From positions 1 through 64,000 of the forward strand of contig JAPPLF010000066.1 in NCBI GenBank assembly GCA_028874215.1: DNA of 64,000 bases, in the 5' to 3' direction. The notes below the pieces were generated by a model that saw nothing but the letters and a program-made list of their open reading frames with translations, was not told the origin of the DNA and ran no database searches. Source of the stretch: Acidobacteriota bacterium (GTDB taxonomy: Bacteria > Acidobacteriota > UBA6911 > RPQK01 > JAJDTT01). Below are positions 32,905-42,075 of the stretch, piece after piece (within the stretch, counting starts at the first letter, position 1; each line of letters opens with the position of its first letter). The position numbers were made by a program, and so were the translations under genes.

Positions 32905-33930
32905 TCAGACAATGAGCATGGCGTCACCGTAGCTGTAGAAGCGGTAGCCGCGGTGGACGGCCTCCCGGTAGCTTTCTTTCAGCAGGCGGTTTCCGGCAAA
33001 CGCCGATACCAGGAGCAGCAGTGATGTCCGGGGGAGGTGGAAGTTGGTGATGAGACCGTCGATGCCTTGGAATTCGAAACCCGGCTTGACGAAGAGGTCG
33101 GTCCATCCCCGGTCCTCCACCACGTCGCCGTGGCGCAGCCAGACCTGCTCCAAGACCCGTGTCGACGTGGTCCCCACCGCGATGACGCGTCCCCCTGCCT
33201 TGCGGTGGCGCCGAATCCTCCGCGCCGATTCCGCCGACACCTCGTAGTACTCCGAGTGCATACGGTGGTCCTCGACCCGAGCCGCCACGACGGGTTGGAA
33301 CGTGCCGTAACCCACGTGCAACGTGATCTTGCAGTGGTTCAGGCGGGAGAGGAGCGCCTCGGTGAAGTGGAGTCCCGCCGTCGGGGCCGCCGCCGAACCC
33401 GGCCGGGCGGCGTACACCGTCTGATAGGCTTCGCGGTCCCGGGAATCGACTTCCCGCCGAATGTAGGGCGGGAGGGGCGGGCGCCCCACTTGCTCCAGGA
33501 CCTCCTGCAGATCCCCGGCGGGTTTGAGGCGGACCTGGCGGACGGCGGGACCGGGATCGTCCAACACACGAATCGACAGCAATTCGGGATGTACGATGAG
33601 CAGGTCGCCGGCGCGGGCCCGACGGCCCGGCTTGAGCAGGGACCGCCAGACATGACCCTGGAGTGCATCCAGCAACAACACCTCGACTCGCCCCCCCGTC
33701 TCCTTGACGGCCGCCAGCCGGGCGGGCAGCACTCGGGAGTCGTTCAACACCAGGAGGTCCCGCTCCGACACGAGACCGGGGAGATCGGAGAACCGGGCGT
33801 GTTCCCGGGTGGCGGTCTTCCGGCGGAGCACCATCAACCTCGAACCGTCTCGGGGAGACTGGGGACGTTGGGCGATGAGGCGCGGCGGCAGTTCGTAGTC
33901 GAATTCGTCCAGCTTCAAATCGCGTTTCAT
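32905..33930 (-). CDS. queA: tRNA preQ1(34) S-adenosylmethionine ribosyltransferase-isomerase
   Basis: About 341 residues beginning MKRDLKLDEFDYELPPRLIAQ, the family N-terminus. ARPGSAAAPTAGLHFTEALL and LHVGYGTFQPV carry the conserved His/Gly residues, and LITNFHLPRTSLLLLVSAF the C-terminal signature. It transfers the ribosyl group of SAM to preQ1 in tRNA. ATG 33930 is preferred over upstream in-frame codons because the added residues are low-complexity. With queC and queD 6 kb away, three queuosine steps lie in this window but not in one operon. Confidence 0.95.
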   Translation of the reverse strand: MKRDLKLDEFDYELPPRLIAQRPQSPRDGSRLMVLRRKTATREHARFSDLPGLVSERDLLVLNDSRVLPARLAAVKETGGRVEVLLLDALQGHVWRSLLKPGRRARAGDLLIVHPELLSIRVLDDPGPAVRQVRLKPAGDLQEVLEQVGRPPLPPYIRREVDSRDREAYQTVYAARPGSAAAPTAGLHFTEALLSRLNHCKITLHVGYGTFQPVVAARVEDHRMHSEYYEVSAESARRIRRHRKAGGRVIAVGTTSTRVLEQVWLRHGDVVEDRGWTDLFVKPGFEFQGIDGLITNFHLPRTSLLLLVSAFAGNRLLKESYREAVHRGYRFYSYGDAMLIV

Positions 33931-34012
33931 TTTAATCCAGCGCGCCGCGCCGAAAAGGGCTCCAGGAGGAGCGGCCCTGCGCCGCGGCGGATTGTGCGAG
34001 AATAGCGCGTCC

Positions 34013-35194
34013 ATGTCGTTCAGAGTCCCGAGGCCGGTGGTTTCAATGTCCGGCGGTCACTTCTTCATCGACTGCTACGCCAGCATGTTCGGGGCGTTCC
34101 TGCCCTTCCTCCACCAGCAACTGGACCTGTCGCTGGCCGAAGCCGGGATACTGGGAGGCGTCCTGAGTTTTTCCAGCGCATTCATGCAGCCCGTCTACGG
34201 CTACCTGGCGGACCGGCTGCGGAACCGCGTCTTCACCGCGCTGGGACCCGGACTGGCGGGGATCTTCATCTCCGGCCTGGGCCTGGCTCCCAATTTCTGG
34301 GCGCTGTTGGTGATGGTCATCCTGGGCGGCGCCGGGATCTCGGCGTTTCACCCCCAGGCGGCGTCCATGGTCTCGGAGTCCTCCGGCCGCAGAAAGGGCC
34401 TCCACATGTCGGTCTTCGTCACCACCGGCATGCTCGGCTACGCCCTGGGCCCGGTCTATATCACCACCGTGATTGCCCTCGTGGGCCTGGGATCCAGCCT
34501 CTGGGCCGGCGTGCCGGGGGTCGCCATGAGCCTGTATCTCATCCTTTACGGTCCATCCCCGTCCCAGACGGCCGCACTCCACCACAGGACTCTTCTTTCG
34601 CGGCTTCTGGAGCAGCGAAAGCCGCTTCTGATCCTCTATCTGCTGGTGGTCATCCGAGGAACCATCCAGATCATCTTCGTCGCGTTTCTTCCCTTTTATC
34701 TGACTCTGAACGGATACGACGAGTCGCGGGCTGCCCTGGTTCTGAGTCTGTTTCTGCTGGCCGGCGGCAGTGCGGGTTTCCTGGGGGGCCTCCTGAGCGA
34801 CCGCTTCGGCGGGAAGAGCGTCCTGGCTCTCTCCATGTTCGGCGGCCTGCCGTTGCTCTTGGCGTTTCTCTGGTCTCAGGGACCGATTTCCGTCGTACTG
34901 TGCATTTTGGGAGGCGCCGTCCTGCTCTCCACTTCTCCCGTCAACGTGGTGATGGCCCAACAGATCGTTCCGGAGGCCACTTCCACGATTTCCGCGCTGC
35001 TCATGGGGTTCGCCTGGGGCGTGGGTGGATTGCTGCTGCCTTTGTTTGGATGGGCCAGTCAGACGGTCGGCCTTCAATTGTCCATGACGGTCATCGTTCT
35101 CCTCACCGTGCCGGGGTTCGTTCTGGCCTTGAAGCTTCCGCCGGGACTGGGACGAGGCGGCCTGAAGGCAACGCCACGGTTGGCGCATGAATGA
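34013..35194 (+). CDS. Major facilitator superfamily exporter, fosmidomycin-resistance type
   Basis: The 393-residue protein has about twelve membrane helices and starts near SGGHFFIDCYASMFGAFLPFL, typical of the Fsr/fosmidomycin resistance family. The second half has LLSDRFGGKSVLAL, the loop motif of MFS transporters. Fsr in E. coli exports fosmidomycin; the natural substrate here is unknown. It runs divergently from queA with 82 bases between starts, and no regulator gene is next to it. Confidence 0.82.
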   Translation: MSFRVPRPVVSMSGGHFFIDCYASMFGAFLPFLHQQLDLSLAEAGILGGVLSFSSAFMQPVYGYLADRLRNRVFTALGPGLAGIFISGLGLAPNFWALLVMVILGGAGISAFHPQAASMVSESSGRRKGLHMSVFVTTGMLGYALGPVYITTVIALVGLGSSLWAGVPGVAMSLYLILYGPSPSQTAALHHRTLLSRLLEQRKPLLILYLLVVIRGTIQIIFVAFLPFYLTLNGYDESRAALVLSLFLLAGGSAGFLGGLLSDRFGGKSVLALSMFGGLPLLLAFLWSQGPISVVLCILGGAVLLSTSPVNVVMAQQIVPEATSTISALLMGFAWGVGGLLLPLFGWASQTVGLQLSMTVIVLLTVPGFVLALKLPPGLGRGGLKATPRLAHE

Positions 35195-35234
35195 AATGCG
35201 GACGAGCGCCACCCACAAAACTGCGGCGAGGCTA

Positions 35235-35264
35235 TTTACACGATTTCGAGGGTTGGTTTACAAT
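35235..35264 (+). promoter_or_regulatory. Sigma-70-type promoter with -35 TTTACA and -10 TACAAT
   Basis: TTTACA (35235-35240) and TACAAT (35259-35264) are separated by 18 bases and each differs by one base from consensus. It is the best promoter seen in the window. Transcription would begin near 35271, five bases before ATG 35276, and no ribosome-binding site is present, so the mRNA is probably close to leaderless. Confidence 0.65.
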
Positions 35265-35275
35265 CTTCGGGCCGC

Positions 35276-35884
35276 ATGTTGACCACCGCTAACGCCAAGA
35301 CGATTGAGCTCGCTGCCGACAAGATCCTCGGCAACATCATCGACAGTTGGTACGACAACGTCGCCAGCTTCTACATCACCAGCGAGCAGGTGGCGAACCT
35401 TCCCGGCCAGCAGGGCACCGAGGAGCTCAAGCGCTTCCACGACGACAAGGGCCACCGGATCAAGTTCAACAAGGGCGATCTGGACTTCACGTACGGATTG
35501 CGTTCTGCCTGGCTCGACGACGCGTTCATTCTCGAAGTGAGCGTCAACAACAAGGTGGAATCATTCGACTACGACGATTTTCTGCGTCGGCTCGTGACCC
35601 ACTACCGGCACCTGGGCGCCGAAATCGTGCCCGCGCCATTTGAGCTGAAGGAAAAGAAACTCCGCTACAACCAGATCTTCCTCCTGGAACCCAGTGTGCA
35701 GGCTGCTTTCGCCGTGGAGAAGAGAGGCGAAGGCGCCGACATCATGCGGCTCTCCTTCAGAGTGGGCACTCCCTACCTGGAGCACTGCTTTCGGCCCCAG
35801 GTCGGCAAGCAGATCATCGAGAACTACTGCGTCTCTCCCTTGCGGACCGTGTTCGCCGCCGTCTATCGCCGCCGCTCCAATTGA
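35276..35884 (+). CDS. Hypothetical protein, ~202 aa, no family recognised
   Basis: The 202-residue protein is soluble, with about equal acidic and basic residues and no membrane segment or signal. It begins MLTTANAKTIELAADKILG. The middle has a beta-strand-like run (LDFTYGLRSAWLDDAFILEVSV), and the end reads FRVGTPYLEHCFRPQVGK. Single Cys residues are scattered and not paired. Its own strong promoter and near-leaderless start suggest steady expression. It converges on the ClpX-like gene with 15 bases between, so it does not share its transcript. Confidence 0.75.
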   Translation: MLTTANAKTIELAADKILGNIIDSWYDNVASFYITSEQVANLPGQQGTEELKRFHDDKGHRIKFNKGDLDFTYGLRSAWLDDAFILEVSVNNKVESFDYDDFLRRLVTHYRHLGAEIVPAPFELKEKKLRYNQIFLLEPSVQAAFAVEKRGEGADIMRLSFRVGTPYLEHCFRPQVGKQIIENYCVSPLRTVFAAVYRRRSN

Positions 35885-35899
35885 GCTGGCGCCGACTCT

Positions 35900-37435
35900 T
35901 CACTTGTAAGTCTCGCGGATCCACTTCTCCAGCGAACCCGCAGGATCCTCGATGACCTGAGGACCCACGGACAACGGCTTGGAGGCCTGTCCGCGCGCCA
36001 GCAGTTTCATTCCGTGCTCGTACTCCCGAAACAGGTCCCTGCAGTACTGCAGAACGTCGGCATTCGGGCCTCTCACCCGCTCGGAGATGAGTGCAACGGC
36101 TTCCGGCGTAAAGCTGATCTCCACTCCGTATCGCTTGTAGAACTCCGCCTCGAATCGTTTGAGTTGAAACTGCAGGATGGCCTCGTGATGCAGGTCCGGC
36201 GTGGCCAGGAGCTCCTTGAGCGCCGCTTTCGGATCCTCGACCAGCTTGCGGTCCGCTACCAATTCCGTCACTTCATGATCCGGAAGTTGGTACTTGAAGT
36301 CGCGGAAGACCCTCTCGCACACGGTCATCAGTCCGCGCGCGCCCGTCTCCTCCCGCTCCGCCAGCGCGGCCAGCGCGCGCATCGCCCCATCCTTGAAATA
36401 GGCGTCGATGCCGTAAGCCAGAAAGTCCTTCTTGTACTGCTTGAGGAGAGACCCCTCCGACCTCTTCAGGATCTGAAAGAGGTCGTCGACGCTGAGGCGG
36501 CGGCAGTGGGTCACGACCGGAAGGCGCCCGATGAACTCCGATTCGAAACCATATTCCACGAAGTCCGTGGAACGGACCTGCTGCAGCAACAGCTCCTCTT
36601 TCCGGTCGGCCTCCTGCTCTCCGCCCATGAAGCCGATCTTTCTTGAGCCCAGACGCTTCCCGACGATCTCGGTCAGTCCGTTGAAGGCGCCGCTGACGAT
36701 GAAGAGGATGTGCTTGGTGTTGATCGTCTTCTTTTCCGGCTTGCGGCCGGATTGAATCTCCATCAGGGACTGCATCTGGCTGGCGATGTCCGTGGGGGAC
36801 CGCAACGGGACCTCCGTCTCTTCCATGAGCTTCAAAAGGCCTCTTTGCACGCCGTGGCCGCTCACGTCCCGCCCGATGACGCCCGTGGGTCCGGCGATTT
36901 TGTCGATCTCGTCAAGGTAGACGATTCCATACTCCGCCAGGCCAACGTCGTCGTTCGCCTGCTGGACCAGTTCCCGGACCAGATCCTCCACGTCGCCACC
37001 CACGTACCCGGTTTCGCTGTACCTCGTGGCGTCGGCCTTGCAGAACGGAACGCCGATCAACCGGGCAATGTTCTGGATCAGATAGGTCTTTCCCACCCCC
37101 GTGGGACCGATGATGATGATGTTCTGCTTCTTGTACTCCCGGCACTCGTCCGAGTCGCTGCAGTTCTGGATGTGGTGATAGTGGTCGCAGATCGCGGTTG
37201 ACAGAACCTTCTTGGCTTGGTCCTGCTGAATGACGAAACGGTCCAGGTACTCCTTGATCTGGCTCGGACGGTAGTCGAACGTGAGATCGCGATGATCCGC
37301 CGGCTCCCGGGCCGGCTCTTCTCCCGTCCCCTCCCGTTCCGCCTTGGGGAACACTTCGACCCGCACTCCGGTCCCGTATTTGTTCTGGAGCAACTGCTTC
37401 AGTTCGTCAGGATTGAATCGCTTGTCGGCTGGCAT
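35900..37435 (-). CDS. ClpX-like AAA+ ATPase without the zinc-binding domain
   Basis: The 511-residue protein has Walker A GPTGVGKTY, Walker B IVYLDEIDKIAG, the pore loop GYVGGD and the arginine-finger region EFIGRLPVV. These match the ClpX core closely. IGF in RKIGFMGGE corresponds to the loop that docks on ClpP. It lacks the N-terminal Cys4 zinc domain of true ClpX and has about 80 different residues instead, plus an extra C-terminal segment (about 430-511). It may unfold proteins for ClpP or another partner. GGGAGGGAG precedes ATG 37435. It lies 63 bases downstream of the Nramp-like gene, same strand. Confidence 0.88.
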   Translation of the reverse strand: MPADKRFNPDELKQLLQNKYGTGVRVEVFPKAEREGTGEEPAREPADHRDLTFDYRPSQIKEYLDRFVIQQDQAKKVLSTAICDHYHHIQNCSDSDECREYKKQNIIIIGPTGVGKTYLIQNIARLIGVPFCKADATRYSETGYVGGDVEDLVRELVQQANDDVGLAEYGIVYLDEIDKIAGPTGVIGRDVSGHGVQRGLLKLMEETEVPLRSPTDIASQMQSLMEIQSGRKPEKKTINTKHILFIVSGAFNGLTEIVGKRLGSRKIGFMGGEQEADRKEELLLQQVRSTDFVEYGFESEFIGRLPVVTHCRRLSVDDLFQILKRSEGSLLKQYKKDFLAYGIDAYFKDGAMRALAALAEREETGARGLMTVCERVFRDFKYQLPDHEVTELVADRKLVEDPKAALKELLATPDLHHEAILQFQLKRFEAEFYKRYGVEISFTPEAVALISERVRGPNADVLQYCRDLFREYEHGMKLLARGQASKPLSVGPQVIEDPAGSLEKWIRETYK

Positions 37436-37498
37436 GGACTCCCTCCCACATGCAGGTTCGGCCTTTCTTGAACCAAGCAGCCGAACCGGGTATTCGCG

Positions 37499-38818
37499 TC
37501 AAAAGTACCGCAACAACACTTCCCGTGCGGAAATCAGCGCCATGACGTTGGTGACGGCCGCTCCGGCCACGGCGGCTCCCGAGAGCCAGGGAGAGACCCG
37601 TTTGGCGGCAGGAAGTTGCCGATTCAACCAGATGGCGGCGATGCAAACGAGGCCCACGCCCACGTTGGTGCTGAAGAGCGCCACCATGTCCACCATGATG
37701 ATGGGGGTCGTCCCGCTCCAGATAAAGAATCCGGAAAGGAACAGGATGGAGATCCCGTAAATGTTTCTCACCCTGGCGAGCGACCAATTCCGGCCCGCGG
37801 GCACGAGCTGACGAAGAAAACTGTGAGCGCCCCTGCCGTAGATATCGGGCAGCGCGTTCAACGTCCCCCAGAGCGCGGCGAGAATCGTGACGTAATAGAG
37901 CGGAATCATGAAGGATGAGATTTCGGCGAAGATATGGGCCTGCTCCGTCAGCAGATCGTATCCCTGCGGGATCCTTTGCATGGGATTCAGAATGGCTGCG
38001 CCGGCCACCATGAAAGCCACCGTCACCAGAAACACGACGACCGCGTTGGCCCCCACATCGAACTTCAGGGGCCCCAGCGCGCGCTTTCTTGCGGCACGTC
38101 CCGAGGCTTCCTTCAGCCTCCAGCCTTTCATCAGGATCCAGTTGGAGTAGACCACGTAGTTCATGGCGATGCTGCCGGCGTAACCGAAGACCGCGGCCAC
38201 CTCCAGGAGCCGGCTTCTTCCCTTGATTTCAGCGGGGATCCAGTCCGGATAGGGAGGGACCGTACCCAAGCTGAACATTCCCTTGAAAATCCCAGCGAAG
38301 TCGGGGCGGGCCAGGACGGTGGCGGTCACGGTTCCCGCCAGAAGCACCAGGCAGACCACACCCTGCGATTTCTCCAGAGTGTCGTACCGTTGGACCAAGC
38401 CCACCAGGACGGCCAGGCTCAGAAAGGCCAGAGCCAACCACTTGTAGGAGACGTTCACTCCTCCACCGGCCAGAACCTGGCTCATCAAGCGCCCGCACGG
38501 GACCGCGATCACCACGAAGACGAAGGGAGCCACCAGGGACTCCAGCACCAGGACGGTCCAGAGAAACCACCCCCGGGGACCGGGCAGCTCCACCAGCTTT
38601 TCCGCTACGGTGCGACCGGTGGCGACCGTATAGTGGCCCAGGAGATACAGAGTCAGGAACGACTTGGCCAGGATGGCCAGAAGGATCAGCCAGAGGAGGT
38701 CGTAACCGCCCCAGGCGCCGGCCCGGACGGCCAGAACCGTCTCGCCGGCTCCCACGGTGGCGGACGCCACGATGGCGCCCGGGCCGATCCGCGACAGCCA
38801 CTTGCCCGGTTTGACCAT
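37499..38818 (-). CDS. Nramp-related membrane transporter lacking the DPGN metal motif
   Basis: The 439-residue protein has about 11 hydrophobic segments and starts WLSRIGPGAIVASATVGAGE, aligned with the first helix of Nramp proteins. Canonical family members have Asp-Pro-Gly-Asn here as metal ligands; this protein has Thr-Val-Gly-Ala-Gly-Glu. Helix six, around VAAVFGYAGSIAMNY, also lacks the usual Met-Pro-His. It may move a different ion or solute. It is divergent from pyrE, starting 37 bases away. The ClpX-like gene follows on the same strand. Confidence 0.75.
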   Translation of the reverse strand: MVKPGKWLSRIGPGAIVASATVGAGETVLAVRAGAWGGYDLLWLILLAILAKSFLTLYLLGHYTVATGRTVAEKLVELPGPRGWFLWTVLVLESLVAPFVFVVIAVPCGRLMSQVLAGGGVNVSYKWLALAFLSLAVLVGLVQRYDTLEKSQGVVCLVLLAGTVTATVLARPDFAGIFKGMFSLGTVPPYPDWIPAEIKGRSRLLEVAAVFGYAGSIAMNYVVYSNWILMKGWRLKEASGRAARKRALGPLKFDVGANAVVVFLVTVAFMVAGAAILNPMQRIPQGYDLLTEQAHIFAEISSFMIPLYYVTILAALWGTLNALPDIYGRGAHSFLRQLVPAGRNWSLARVRNIYGISILFLSGFFIWSGTTPIIMVDMVALFSTNVGVGLVCIAAIWLNRQLPAAKRVSPWLSGAAVAGAAVTNVMALISAREVLLRYF

Positions 38819-38840
38819 GAGCGCGTCATAGTACCAGATG

Positions 38841-38846
38841 TATACT
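38841..38846 (+). promoter_or_regulatory. -10-like box TATACT of pyrE
   Basis: TATACT is a one-base variant of the -10 consensus. The expected transcription start (about 38853) lies three bases before ATG 38856, leaving no room for a ribosome-binding site. A TTGACC at 38811 is too far away (24 bases) to serve as -35. Confidence 0.45.
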
Positions 38847-38855
38847 CGCCTCCCC

Positions 38856-39455
38856 ATGGACAGCCGAGAGCGCCTGAAGCAGATCCTGTTGAGGCGTTGC
38901 CTGAAGGTGGGCCGTTTCCGGCTCGCATCGGGACGCCGGAGCCACTACTACCTGGACCTGAAGCAGGCCACCCTGGAGGCTGAGGGAGCCTACCTCTCCG
39001 CGCTGCTGATCCTGGAGGAGCTTCAGCGGCGGCAGGTCTCGGCGGCCGCCATCGGCGGTCTGAGCCTGGGCGCCGATCCCATCGTCGCCGCCGTGGCGAC
39101 GGTGAGTTTCGTCCACCGTTCCAGGTTCGACCCGATTGACGCGTTCATCGTCCGCAAGCGACCCAAGAGCCACGGGACCCGGCACTACCTGGAAGGCTAC
39201 CAGGGGCCGGAAGGGTCTCCGGTGGTGGTGGTCGACGACGTCTGCACGACGGGAGGGTCGGCCCAAAAGGCCATCGTCCAGGCCGAGGCCGAAGGCTACC
39301 GCGTGGCCGCCGTCATCTCCATCGTCGACCGGGAGGAGGGCGCCGCCGGGAATCTGGCTTCCTACCACTATTTTTCGCTGTTCCGCGCCTCCGAACTCCT
39401 GGCCGACCCCGGCGTCCAGCGCCGGATCGACGCCCTCTCCAACCCATCCTGCTGA
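38856..39455 (+). CDS. pyrE: Orotate phosphoribosyltransferase
   Basis: The 199-residue protein has the PRPP-binding motif VVVVDDVCTTGGSAQKA and the N-terminal family stretch FRLASGRRSHYYLDLKQATL. It forms OMP from orotate and PRPP in pyrimidine synthesis. ATG 38856 is the family-typical start; the longer frame adds only six residues. It is divergent from the Nramp-like gene and no other pyr gene is adjacent. Confidence 0.93.
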   Translation: MDSRERLKQILLRRCLKVGRFRLASGRRSHYYLDLKQATLEAEGAYLSALLILEELQRRQVSAAAIGGLSLGADPIVAAVATVSFVHRSRFDPIDAFIVRKRPKSHGTRHYLEGYQGPEGSPVVVVDDVCTTGGSAQKAIVQAEAEGYRVAAVISIVDREEGAAGNLASYHYFSLFRASELLADPGVQRRIDALSNPSC

Positions 39456-39509
39456 CCTCCGGCGCCCGTGGGAACAGTCCTGCGGGATTCATATTAGAAT
39501 GAAGGGATC

Positions 39510-39788
39510 ATGCCCCGATTCAAGGTGGAATGCCCCGATTGCGGGTGCCGGCTCCTCGTCGACTCCAAGACGGGCCTCGTGATTCGAAGTGAGAGCAGGA
39601 AACCGGACTACTCATTCGAGTCGGCCTTGGAAAAGATCGAAGAACGAAAGTCAAAGGCGGACCAGATCTTCAGCCAGGCAATGGACGACGAGAAGCGCCG
39701 CCACGCCAGTCTGGAGGACAAATTCCAGGAAGCCCTGCGGTCCAAGGACGAGCTGGAGGATCCGAAGCGCCTCTGGGATCTGGATTGA
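39510..39788 (+). CDS. Small zinc-ribbon-like hypothetical protein with charged helix
   Basis: The 92-residue protein has one Cys cluster near the start, VECPDCGCRLLVD, which could hold half of a zinc ribbon, then a long charged helix (about 35-90, rich in Lys/Glu/Asp, EDKFQEALRSKDELEDP). Only three cysteines are present, so a full zinc site would need a dimer or another residue. A TAGAAT box ends ten bases before the ATG. I cannot assign a role. Confidence 0.6.
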   Translation: MPRFKVECPDCGCRLLVDSKTGLVIRSESRKPDYSFESALEKIEERKSKADQIFSQAMDDEKRRHASLEDKFQEALRSKDELEDPKRLWDLD

Positions 39789-39828
39789 CGAATCCGGAGC
39801 TCTGAACCGGCCCCAAGGAGGACCTTTC

Positions 39829-40344
39829 ATGGCACGAAGAAGATTGATTGCCTGCGCGGCACTGTTGGCGCTTTTCCTGCCCGGGTCCGCGTTGGCCGGC
39901 GATGACGTGATGTCGAAGCTGACTGCGCTGGAAGGCGAGTGGATCCTGCTGGATGACAACGGAGGGGAGACCGGCGTCGTCGGCGCCAGCTTCCGGCTCA
40001 CTTCCGCCGGGTCGGCAGTGATGGAGCGGATGTTTCCCGACAGTCCCGACGGACATGAAATGGTCAACATGTACCACGCGGACGGAGAACGCGTCCTGAT
40101 GACCCACTACTGTGCGGCGGGAAACCAGCCGCGGTTGGAAGTGAGGGCCACAGACGACGAAAACCGCCTGGAGTTGCGATTCGACAGCATTACCAATCTT
40201 TCTTCGCCCACGGACCATTACATGCACCACGCCGAGTACATCGTGAGCGGGAAGGACCGCCTCACGACGCGCTGGTACAGCATGAAGGACGGGCAGATCA
40301 CCGAGGAATCCCCGAAGGTGTTCGAACTGAAGCGCCGCAGATAG
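39829..40344 (+). CDS. Secreted protein of ~171 aa, DUF1579-like fold possible
   Basis: The protein starts MARRRLIACAALLALFLPGSALA, a clear signal peptide with cleavage near residue 23. The mature part begins with a helix and WILLDDNGGETG, and has strands and loops such as MYHADGERVLMTHYCA and GKDRLTTRWYSMKDG. The pattern recalls the small beta-barrels of the lipocalin-like DUF1579 group, but I cannot confirm it. AAGGAGG seven bases upstream of ATG 39829 supports this start. It sits upstream of the decarboxylase gene with 93 bases between. Confidence 0.75.
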   Translation: MARRRLIACAALLALFLPGSALAGDDVMSKLTALEGEWILLDDNGGETGVVGASFRLTSAGSAVMERMFPDSPDGHEMVNMYHADGERVLMTHYCAAGNQPRLEVRATDDENRLELRFDSITNLSSPTDHYMHHAEYIVSGKDRLTTRWYSMKDGQITEESPKVFELKRRR

Positions 40345-40437
40345 CCCGGGTCCGGATTCCGGCGGAGGGTGCGCGCCCGCCGCGCCGGGCGGCGGCGAAA
40401 GGGGGCAACCGAGGACCGATCGGGAGCTGAAACGGCC

Positions 40438-42075
40438 ATGAGCAGCCCTTATCGCCACATTCTTAAAGAAGTCCGGCTCGCATTTCCCCAACCCGTATCC
40501 GATCCGATCCACGACTCGTACTTCGTACACTCCATCATGCGCGCCCTGGACCAGGTCGACGCGCTGAAAACGCGGTTGCCGATTCTCGGATCCGTTGTCC
40601 CCGGCGATTTCGAGGCGGCGCGGAAGGCCGAATTGCGCGCCCGAACGGCCTCGGTCGAGGCGGTCACATCCGATCTCGTCGGCTATCTGCGAGGCATGAC
40701 CATCTTCGGCCATCCCCGCACCCAACAAAACGTGGTTCCGCCACCGACGATACCGAGCCTGATCGGCGTCCTGCTCTCCGCGCTGCACAACCCGAACGTC
40801 TCCTGGGACGAATACAGCCGCCTGGTGGCGTTGGCCGAAGTCGAGGCCACGGCCATCACTGCCCGCTTGGTCGGCTACGACCCGGCACTGGCCGGCGGCG
40901 TGTTCACCTTCGGCGGCACCGGAACAACCCTCTACGGGGTGAAGCTCGGTCTGGAAAAAGCCTGCCCTCAGACCATGCGCAAAGGCGTGCCGGAAGACGC
41001 CGTCGTCTTCGTCTCCGAGGCCGGCCACTACTGCGCCATGAACATTGCGGGGTGGCTCGGAATCGGGACCGACAATTTGATCGCGATTCCGGCTACCGAC
41101 GAAAACGAAATCGATCTTGCCCAGCTCGAACGAGCCGCGCGGGCGGCATTGTCGAGCGGAAAAAAGATCGCCGCCATCATCGCGACTTTGGGGACCACCG
41201 ATGCCTTCGGGTTGGACGACCTGCGGGGGATCGTGAAACTGCGGGACGCCTTGGCCGAGGAATATCAACTCGCCTATCGGCCGCACGTTCACGCCGACGC
41301 CGTCATCGGCTGGGCCTGGTCGGTGTTCAACCAGTACGATTTCAAGAGCAACCCCCTGGGGTTCCGGCGACGCACAATTCGCGCCCTGGCAGGTGCGTGC
41401 CGCCGAATCCGCCATTTGCCGGAAGCCGACTCCGTCGGCGTGGACTTTCACAAGACCGGTTTCGCGCCTTACATCTCCAGCCTCGTGCTGGTCAAAAACT
41501 CGGAGGACTTGCGGCTGGTGACGCGCTCGGCCGAACAGATGCCCTATCTCTATCACTTCGGCGATCATCGGCCCGGCATGTACACCCTCGAAACCTCCAG
41601 GGCGGGAACGGGTCCTCTCGCGGCCCTCGCCAATTTTCGCCTGTTCGGCGAGCAGGGTCTTCAGGTCGTCATCGGGCATATCGTCGAGATGGCTCAACTG
41701 CTGAGGGAGCACCTGGAAGGGCATGAAGGCACGACCGTCCTCAACCGGGACAACTTCGGCACCGTGACCCTGTTCCGCGCCTATCCGCCGGGCGTCGACA
41801 CCTTTGCCATCAAACGGCAGGAATTCGACGACCCGGCCTACCGGGAAACCCTGTTGGCCCACAACGAATACAACCGAAACATCTTCCGATACGTGCACTC
41901 CGAGGCCATGGCGGGCCGCGGCGTCGTCGTTTCTTCGACCGAGTGCTATCGCCGCACCCGCTACCAGGAACCCATCTTTGCCCTGAAATCGTATATCCAG
42001 TCGCCGTTTGTCGATGAATCGGACGTCGAAGTCGTGGTTGCGAAGGTCTTGGAAGCCCGGGAAAAAGTCGCTTAA
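40438..42075 (+). CDS. Group II pyridoxal-phosphate-dependent decarboxylase
   Basis: The 545-residue protein has the PLP lysine in SVGVDFHKTGFAPYISS and the Asp pairing with the ring nitrogen in HVHADAVIGWAW. TFGGTGTTLYGVKLG is a phosphate-binding loop. The family decarboxylates glutamate, aromatic amino acids, histidine or related compounds; the substrate is not clear from sequence. Its codon use is a little less GC-rich than its neighbours. PutA, which makes glutamate, follows 111 bases downstream on the same strand. ATG 40438 has GGGAG eleven bases upstream. Confidence 0.87.
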   Translation: MSSPYRHILKEVRLAFPQPVSDPIHDSYFVHSIMRALDQVDALKTRLPILGSVVPGDFEAARKAELRARTASVEAVTSDLVGYLRGMTIFGHPRTQQNVVPPPTIPSLIGVLLSALHNPNVSWDEYSRLVALAEVEATAITARLVGYDPALAGGVFTFGGTGTTLYGVKLGLEKACPQTMRKGVPEDAVVFVSEAGHYCAMNIAGWLGIGTDNLIAIPATDENEIDLAQLERAARAALSSGKKIAAIIATLGTTDAFGLDDLRGIVKLRDALAEEYQLAYRPHVHADAVIGWAWSVFNQYDFKSNPLGFRRRTIRALAGACRRIRHLPEADSVGVDFHKTGFAPYISSLVLVKNSEDLRLVTRSAEQMPYLYHFGDHRPGMYTLETSRAGTGPLAALANFRLFGEQGLQVVIGHIVEMAQLLREHLEGHEGTTVLNRDNFGTVTLFRAYPPGVDTFAIKRQEFDDPAYRETLLAHNEYNRNIFRYVHSEAMAGRGVVVSSTECYRRTRYQEPIFALKSYIQSPFVDESDVEVVVAKVLEAREKVA

